Both the position numbers and the translations under genes were made by a program. From the NCBI RefSeq assembly GCF_910596095.1, contig NC_056544.1, positions 15,609,155 through 15,673,154 of the forward strand: a DNA stretch of 64,000 nt. The letters are read 5' to 3'. Below the pieces are notes generated by a model. It was not told where the DNA came from. It searched no databases and saw only the letters and a list, made by a program, of their open reading frames with translations. Shown one piece after another: positions 56,576-64,000 of this stretch (its first letter is position 1; every line of letters starts with the position of its first letter). This DNA comes from Thunnus maccoyii. Its lineage: Eukaryota; Chordata; Actinopteri; Scombriformes; Scombridae.

Positions 56576-57203
56576 TTAAGGGGACATAACACGCTTTTTT
56601 GTGATTTTCTGTCTTTTTTTTATACTATTATGATGTTGGATGTCTATGTTAAACTCAGTCAAATTTGAGGTGAACGTATGTAAAATTACTCCCTGAAAGT
56701 CAAAAGCCCAGGCTTCAGCTGCTCTTAAGTTATCTTAACTACTGACATGAACTGATGTCAGACAGTTTGCACGTGCCCACAAACAGCCGTCTGTACCCTA
56801 GTCTTTGTTGCTAAGGTTGTTCCATGAGTTGTTTGCGTTGTCCACTCACATATATCACATTGAATTTCAGATCAAACGTGTACAGATGTATTTGAGAAAT
56901 TTACATTTTGACAAAAGAACAAGAAAAAAGTGAAATCTTACTACTGCTGTTTGTTGACGTAGCTTCCAGAAGTCTGGAGAGGGGCAACGTCTGGAGGCTA
57001 ACTAATCAGAAGAGGAGGGGGGCCTTAAAGAGACAGGAGCTAAACTGGCATGTTTCAGACAGAGGCTGAACTGAGGGGCTGCATCAAGAGCCACTATAAG
57101 ATAAATATGGAGTTTTTTCAATTGGAACTCATGCAAAGATATTCCAGTAGAGCCCCAGAATATAAATATAGACCTGGAAATGTGCATGATACGTCCCCTT
57201 TAA
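56576..57203. mobile_element. piggyBac-like MITE with TTAA ends
   Basis: The left end is 'ttaaggggacataacacgc'. The right end 'atgatacgtcccctttaa' is its approximate inverse. TTAA flanks both sides (56576-56579 and 57200-57203). Length is 628 bases. The right part carries the teleost 'catttccaggtctatattta' motif in reverse. There is no transposase. Confidence 0.6.
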
Positions 57204-58718
57204 GGGAATGTCTCAGCCTTTTTCTGAAAATGAAACTACATATTTGTGAGTCGCTTATAAACATTTATGTTGTCAGTAGGAACCAATGAACAACAAACAG
57301 AGTAGGGAGGCCAGAAATTATTGAGAGATGGACTGAAGGCATCAATATGCTTCATACCAAGTACTTGTCAGATGGGTCAGATGTTCAGTGTATGAAAACC
57401 CCTCCCCCTACAGTTTTTCCACATCAGAACTGGACAGGCAACATAATTCTTTTAACTTTCCGAAACCAATAATCTGACAGTCACAATCACTTCACGCAGT
57501 GATGGGACAGGTGTGTGGAAGTGAGAAAGTAAGCAGGGTTTCAACTCTTTGTTTTCATTCTTTACACAACTATTTCTGTCACTTTTCATGTGAACAACTG
57601 AGAACAACACCATGAATGACTTTGAGGAGAGACCGTCCGAAAGTGTGCATCGTTCTTGACATCTTGCCCCTCTCTATGATGCCATTTTTTCTCCCAGTCT
57701 GTGTATGACCGTTCAGGACAGCCATAAACACTTCTGCCAATAGGCATCTGGAGCTCTACCAAGAACAGGCTGTTTTGTGTCTGTTTAATGCCCCTCTCTT
57801 CTGATTGGCTGACTGTTTTCTGAGTGATGCATGCCCAGGCCAACTACACGTAATAGATTGTAGCCTAGCCTGTAGTTTAGGTAAAACCAGGGCTCTGGAT
57901 AAAACTCACTGGTAAACTGCGATGGCCACAGCTGAGGATAGTGTTATCCAACCTTTGGAAGGCTGTGCAATGACAAATTTGCTTCCTGACATCCAACAAC
58001 TGCACAGAATTTACTCTGCTGTCTGTCTCTCCTCTGCTCCACTCCGTGTGTGTGTGTGTGTGTGTGTGTGTGGAGTGGCTAAGCCCCGCCCCCGGGTGAA
58101 ACACAGAGAGCAGAGCAGAGGAAAAAAACCAGCGCGAACATTTATGACAGCAAAATGCAGTAGAGACTTTCACACTGAGCTGAAATTAAACAAGTGCACA
58201 TAAATAGGTAAATAACATAATTAAACATATTTTGCCGTCCCTCTAAGGCAAACACTGAGCGTATAGTTGTGACAACACAACCTTACGGAAGTCCAAACGG
58301 CTTGTTTAAAGGCACAGTTTCTGAATACGGGCTGTGTGCATTTCTCTGTGGACTGAGCGTTTTGATACTTTCACAGTATTTATATAGCACCTAGACCTAC
58401 TTTATATTTTAAAAAAATGAAATCTCCCTTTCTACATTACGGGAGCTTTAACGCACTGTTGATTTTGGTATTTTCATGGAATTTGTTGACAGCAATAAAA
58501 ATATAGAATAACTCCAGCTCCATCCTTTCAACAGGCATCTAAACAGTTTGAAACACAATACTAAGTTGTCACATCTACTCATGCTCACTTTCACTCACTC
58601 ACACCAGAACAACGTTATATAAACACAGGTATCTAGGCTGGACTTAGGAGATGAGAATGACCTCTACAAATGTAAGAAACGTCAACATTCATGAGGCGAC
58701 AGTATGGATCCCCTCTGA
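57204..58718. other. fam131a-clcn2 convergent spacer
   Basis: It contains the dispersed repeat related to ubxn7 intron sequence (57518-57690), a (GT)n run at about 58047-58071, and a repeat-like tract at 58310-58450 ending 'ttctacattacgggagcttt'. No gene was recognised. The clcn2 3' UTR must lie at the right-hand end. Confidence 0.5.
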
Positions 58719-61499
58719 TCATTCTGGTTGATCCTCAGTGTGGCCTGGGCTACCATCGCCCTCAGGTTCTGATTGGTCCTTGTTCAGAGGTGGACTCTCC
58801 TGTTCTTGCTCTAATTCATCCGGCTCAGGAGTGTGTATGGAGGGGTCATAGTCACAGCCCAGCTCTGATTCCTCGGTGTGGGAGGGGCTGCAGTCAAAAG
58901 TAAATTCAGATTGGTCCTCGGTGAACGAGGGGCTTTCCTGAAGCACCAACTCCGACGACTGATCTGTGATGTCGCCGGGGCTGGTTTCAAACTGCAAATT
59001 TGATTGGTCCGAGAAGTTGACGGGCATCTCTTTGTACGGGATATCTGGCTGGTCCTCCACGTCAGGACGGTTGGGTTCCCGTGGCAACGAGAGCCCCCTG
59101 TGACGGATGCACAGCTTGTGGAGTTCTGTCACCTCGGATACGCTTGTTGTGTTCCCACTGTCACGGAAACTGGCCAAAGGAGGGCGCACTTTCACTCCAG
59201 TCACTGTAACTGAGCCCTCTATGGCCTTACGCAGCTGGAGATACACAAGCAGTAGCCAGCAGGAATAAAGAAGTAAAAGAGAAGAGGGAAAGAAAGAGAA
59301 GAAGAGAGAAGATGAGCATCAGTGATCACACATTCTCATACATCTAAGAGAGAGAGAGAGCTTTAACAATACACACCTCTTTGAGAGAGACGACTCCAAC
59401 CAGACGTCCCATGCTGGTCACGTAGGCGTGATCCAAACCCAGCAGAGAGAAGATGGTATGAGTCTGTGGAGGAGAAGAGATGGGTTATGGCCTGAAACCA
59501 GACTCAAATATAGCAAGTGTATTTGCTTATTGAATCAAGGTAAAGGAGAGTGTAATGCTGGGATCAGACGACACAATCTTTTTGTGTTTCAAAACCAAAG
59601 ACTTCCCAATCTGTAGAAAGAGGGTTAGTGAGTGGAGGATGTGCAGAGGGTGACATCATACCCACAGGTGTGATGACACTTGGTATAATTATTGTGCTTC
59701 AGTGAGTCAACAACACGGAGCACATTGTAGATGTTGTCAAACTAGGCGAGAAAAAGCAAAAAAAAAAAATTCAGGTGGAAGTGAAGTGTCCCAGATGTTG
59801 TATTGGTTGTCTTCTATGACAGATTACACTGGAGAAAGATCAGACTGTCTGTCTGATTGCGCCATTAACAGGCTGATATCATGTAGTCTGATGTCAGCAT
59901 CAGTTGAAAAGAAAATACATCAGTAACATTTAATGTAGTGCACACATTGATTTAAAGCACCATTCAGTCCCATGGCTGTGTACTTAATCAACATTATTAG
60001 TGCCACGTTCTGCACATTAAGCTGTGTGATACCAGAGAGGTCATTCTAGCTATGGTTACATGGTTGAAGCCCCAATGAAAGGACATTTTGAAAGCACCTT
60101 GCCTGTATATTTTCCTTTTCTAACAAGAAACAATAACATAAATATTAAAAAACATGATCAGAAATTAAAGATAATAGGCAAAATACAAAAAGTTTGCACA
60201 TTTTCTGCACATTTATTGTTAAATAATTAATATCTTGTGATAAGGAAAATTAGCTACCATGGTGAGAAAGTCAATTTCATTTCAAAATGAGTTCAGGGAT
60301 TTTTTCGCTGATATTGTACCTTGTGCAGGGATGTTTGCTCCACCAGCTGGAAGGGGGCGGGGTCAATCTTGCAGTTCTTGAAATCCACCTGTTCATCTAG
60401 CTGCTGCTCCTCCCACTCTGCGATCTGGGATGAGAGGTATGACGGTGCTCGTCAGAAATCACATGGAACGATCACAAGACACTGAAACTTTTTTACCTTT
60501 TTATATTATATTTTTTTATATTTTGTGCTAGTGTGGGTCTCACGTCTGTTGGGGTCATGCAATCTTCTACTTCAGTGGAGTCCTGAAAAGACAAAATTCA
60601 GTTAGATAAACATTGTCCCCATAAATACACAAAAGTTATATACATTAAGTAATACTGTACACCAAACTCTATGATGTAAACAGAGTACCCACACATACGC
60701 ATCACACAGCGGACAATCTGAGGGTACAATCTGAAAACTGTAGGCCAATAAATAATTTATATCTTAAAGATCCCCTCCAGACATGTTTTAAGATGTATAT
60801 CAAATACTCTACTTTAAATAATAATTTGTGTCAGATATGGGTTTTCCACAAAAAAAGTTCAATTATATTGTTAAAATCCTTAAAATTGCATCTACTTCTT
60901 CTCCTTCATTAAAAATGCCAAATATGCATATGTTCATCTCAGAAGTTTAACTGACAGACGTAAGATGTCTCCTTATTCACCAGAAAGTCCATTCTCAATG
61001 TTTGTGCACTGGAGGCTTCAACTTTATATATCACACTTATGTAAATTGGCTTCCAAACTATTTGTGATGTCACACATCATGCTTGTAGGCCCACCCCTTA
61101 AATTGGATTTTCAATGAGCTCAGAGAAACTTTCCACTTTTCAGCAGATAAATGTGAAAACAGCCCTCTAGTGTCAACTCTGCACATACATCATTCTGCAC
61201 AGTGAAGCTCAAACATTCAACTGTAGGAACAAGAAAAAAAGCATATTTTTGAGTGGAGGAGGACCTTAAGTCTCCAAAGAGTTTCTAAGGTTAATGTAAA
61301 AGTTTGGTTAATGGGTCAAACAGAAAACACCAATTACACCATTAACTTTAAGAATCGACCATGTGAAATAAAACAACACGTAACAAATACTCCAAAACAC
61401 ACAACTACATACAGAACAAGTGTTTAGACTGAAATCTGATTGAACATTGAAGTTAAAAAGGACAATTAAACCTCAACCACTTTTTAAAAAACTCCACCC

Positions 61500-61560
<61 letters not shown>

Positions 61561-61766
61561 TTTCTCTCGCTCTCTCTGCAAAGCCACTCTAATGCTTTGG
61601 TTGGTGCACCACAAATATTTTGGTCCAGCACTTACTACGTGCGTGTCGCAAGGCAACGGTTACTAAGCAACAGTCTCTAGGCGGCAGACAATCTTACCGC
61701 CATGGAGATCCTCACACGTTTGGGCTTGGGCTTTCTTTTTTCAGGAGGAGCCGGCCCAGCCGGGCT
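58719..61766 (-). CDS. clcn2: Chloride channel protein 2, C-terminal exons
   Basis: This is the 3' part of a CLC-2-type voltage-gated chloride channel gene on the minus strand. Exons (transcript order): about 61766-61698 ([20 protein letters not shown] then SMA), 60582-60544 ([13 protein letters not shown]), 60424-60320 (starting [20 protein letters not shown]), 59463-59377 (starting [20 protein letters not shown]), 59234-58719. Splice borders are consensus. The last four exons are phase 0, while the 5' border of the first is uncertain. The protein shown is cytoplasmic: the linker before CBS2, CBS2 itself, and the tail. [20 protein letters not shown] identifies CLC-2. After that the tail runs about 150 residues, much longer than in mammals, and is acidic and repetitive. 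Membrane helices and CBS1 lie beyond the right edge. Confidence 0.92.
59464..60319 (-). other. clcn2 intron: nothing seen
   Basis: This intron lies between the CBS2 exons. I saw no repeat ends or RNA motifs in it. Confidence 0.5.
60583..61697 (-). other. clcn2 intron with microsatellite
   Basis: The only clear structure is a (TC)n run followed by (AC)n at about 61498-61560, with a further TC run to 61577. Nothing else was recognised. Confidence 0.6.
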
Positions 61767-64000
61767 CTTCCAGTCCAGGAGAGAAGCATCAACACAGCAC
61801 AACATTAACACAGCGTCAGTGAAACTGGACAGTTTTACCCCCTTACATGGTGTCACTGCAACATTGGATCCCAGTCTGACTTCTACTGGGAGAAGTCTCT
61901 GCGATGTGAGCACAATGTTGCTGAAAGGGTATAATTACTACACCACAGATGGAGGTGAGGGCACAAAATCTGCACAAGAAACCCAATGTTAATACAACAT
62001 TGGATGGTAGATACACTGCCAGAAAAAAGGCTTTTTGAACACTAGATTTTAGCATTTTTGTCAAATGTTTGAGCCCTAATGTTGTCTTTATAAGAAGCTT
62101 TAAGGTTGAAAAAAACATCTTATTCCATACTGTCTGACAGTATAACACACTATTAAATAAGCTTGTTCCAGCTCTTCATTGAAGCTATATAATTGGTTTC
62201 CAAAATGGGGGGTGGGCCCTCATAGGGGGGCACAGAACCATTGCAAGTGTTTATGGAAAAATACACAGTACCAGTCAAAAGTTTGTCCTAACAGCGTTTA
62301 GACTGAAACTGAAGTTAAACAGACCCTTTTCTCTGCAGACATTTGGACTTGTTAAACACAGGTGCAACTAATAACATTATTAATGCTGCATTGCATTGCG
62401 ACAACTGCTGGCTGTCATTGATGTTATTAGTTGCTCCTGTGCTTTTGTGTCTTTTGTGGATTGTCGGTCAGTCTACCACTTTGGTCCAAACTGAAGTATC
62501 TCAACATTTATTGGATGGACTGCCTCGAAATTTTGTATAAACATTTATGTCACACCTAGAATGATTTGCAATAACTTTATTAATCCCTTAACTATTCATT
62601 TAGTGCCATGATCAGGTCAAAATTGAAATTGTCCAATAGTTTGGTTTATGATGAAATACATGCAAAATTAATGACATTCCCATCAGCCTCAGCTGTGATG
62701 TGTAATGTGTTTGGTGCTTATTAGCAAGTGTTAGCAAATTAGCTAACATGTTAAACTAAGATGGTAAACGTTACAACTGCTGAACATCACCATGTTAGCA
62801 TTGTCATTGTGAGCATGTCAGCGTTCTCACATTCGTATTTATCTCAGCCAAGTGCAGCCTCATAGAACCACTGGTGTAGCTTTAATGATAGAGGCCAAAC
62901 TCTCCAGAATAGTCAAACTTGGCAGTGCAATGTCAGGCTGTAAACAACACTTGTTAGCTTATCACTATGACAAAGCAGTTGAATGAATGACAAAATCTTG
63001 GAGCATTCATGCCATCCATCCATCCCCTGAATCATTACTTTCAGCTCCTGCCTTCAGGGAGACGGTACAGAGTCTCCTGTGCAAAGAAAGAAAAATCTAT
63101 AAAAAAATCATTCATCCCACAAGCCATACATCAGTTAAACCGGTAATTAATGGACAAGCCAATATTGATCGGAATCCCATGTACCTGGCACTTTACTTCT
63201 TAAATTAGTCTTAAATTATTTCTAACAATTTATTCCTTTCTTTTTTTACAAAATTGCATCTAACAGTGCAAAATGTTTTTTGCTAACTGTTTTTTGTAAC
63301 TTATGATGTGAATGATTTGTTATTGATGTTGATTGTCATGCAAGAGACTTTTGTGCAACAACAATAAAGTTGTTTTGATTGATAAAAGCAACCAATTTAC
63401 AGAGCGCAGGTGCCTTAAAATTGTTTTTACTTCAAAAGAGGATTGTGACAGAAAGTTTGGGAACCACTGAGCCATAAGATGTTAGCACAAAGTAAACTAT
63501 TTAAACCCATGATTTTTCTGCCTGCATCACTCCATCACTGTAAAATAAAATTCATCCTGACATATTTGGTTTTTTAGGTTTCAACACTGTTTGGCTGCAC
63601 AGCATGAGTCTGTAGTGACCAGTCATTGCTGAGGTACTGGTGGACACAGGTTAAAGATAGATAAAACTTTTATTGCCACACTGCATGACACCAACGTATA
63701 TTCTGAATCCACAACATTGATTGAGATTAAACCAAAAATGCTAATATGTAGGACGTTCAAAAACGTTTGACTGGCAGTGAATGTGTTGTGTAGTGAAGGG
63801 GGCAATGACTCACAGACGTTTTAAAACAAAAAGCTACGACCACAGCATGAGATCACACAGGAAAACCCTGCTGCCTGTGGGCGGATCCTGCCTGTCAGCA
63901 GCAGCAGCAGCAGGAGGAGGAGGAGGTTGACGGCATATGCGTGGACTCAGAGAGAGCACACACACCCTTGCATACAGTACGTGTCACACTCATACAGAGC
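61767..64000. other. clcn2 intron with nested repeats to the window edge
   Basis: No further clcn2 exon was recognised. It contains an hAT-like end pair (about 62195-62260 and 63400-63471, the latter reading 'agtttgggaaccactga'), Tc1-like ends (62265 and about 63779) and a LINE tail. A (CAG)/(GAG) trinucleotide run lies at about 63897-63927. Confidence 0.5.
62975..63390 (+). mobile_element. LINE 3' end (C-terminal ORF fragment plus 3' tail)
   Basis: Forward translation from about 63022 gives NHYFQLLPSGRRYRVSCAKK, followed by SFIPQAIHQLN. This is the 'LPSGRRFR...SFxPxAxxLLN' ending of teleost non-LTR retrotransposons. It is followed by an AT-rich 3' UTR ending 'acaataaagttgttttgatt'. The element is 5'-truncated and inactive. 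Confidence 0.7.

Noticed and set aside
63841-64000. Possible further clcn2 exon at the window edge
   Set aside because: No minus-strand frame matches CLC-2 sequence, and the region is trinucleotide-rich.

Overview
The window is nuclear DNA from a ray-finned (teleost) fish. The genes have many short exons with GT-AG introns, the encoded proteins are vertebrate orthologues, and the introns and spacers are full of repeat types common in teleost genomes (hAT-like, piggyBac-like and Tc1-like short elements, LINE fossils). No prokaryotic operons, CRISPR arrays or plasmid features are present.

Layout, left to right. (1) 605-2467, + strand: the last three coding exons of ubxn7, a p97 adaptor with UIM and UBX domains. 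(2) 11145-19377, +: a complete 17-exon serotransferrin gene (tf). The exons sum to 2079 nt (692 aa) with a TATA box and a poly(A) signal. (3) 26405-45492, +: a complete eif4g1 gene, the translation-initiation scaffold. I could join 31 coding exons in frame (5178 nt, 1725 aa). There is a noncoding first exon near 24.2-24.4 kb, and the C/D snoRNA SNORD66 sits in the intron at 38239-38317. (4) 51413-54058, +: fam131a, complete from a likely start at 51434, with uncertain 5' exons. (5) 61766-58719, - strand: the 3' exons of clcn2, a chloride channel, convergent with fam131a and continuing beyond the right edge. The order eif4g1-fam131a-clcn2 matches human 3q27, and ubxn7 and tf orthologues also lie on human 3q, so this is an old conserved block. 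The genes do not form a pathway: they cover protein quality control, iron transport, translation initiation, an uncharacterised protein and an ion channel.

The best observations are: the eif4g1-hosted SNORD66; an unannotated-looking 111-nt in-frame RG-rich cassette exon candidate in eif4g1 (31365-31475); a 7-codon uORF ending one base before the eif4g1 start codon; a degenerate acidic SP..TEDQSE repeat tail on Clcn2; an Arg-to-Lys change at the N-lobe anion site of transferrin; and several fold-back DNA structures (22256-22332, 32078-32138, 50451-50679). I found no clearly new biological system. The spacers are mostly repeat-derived.
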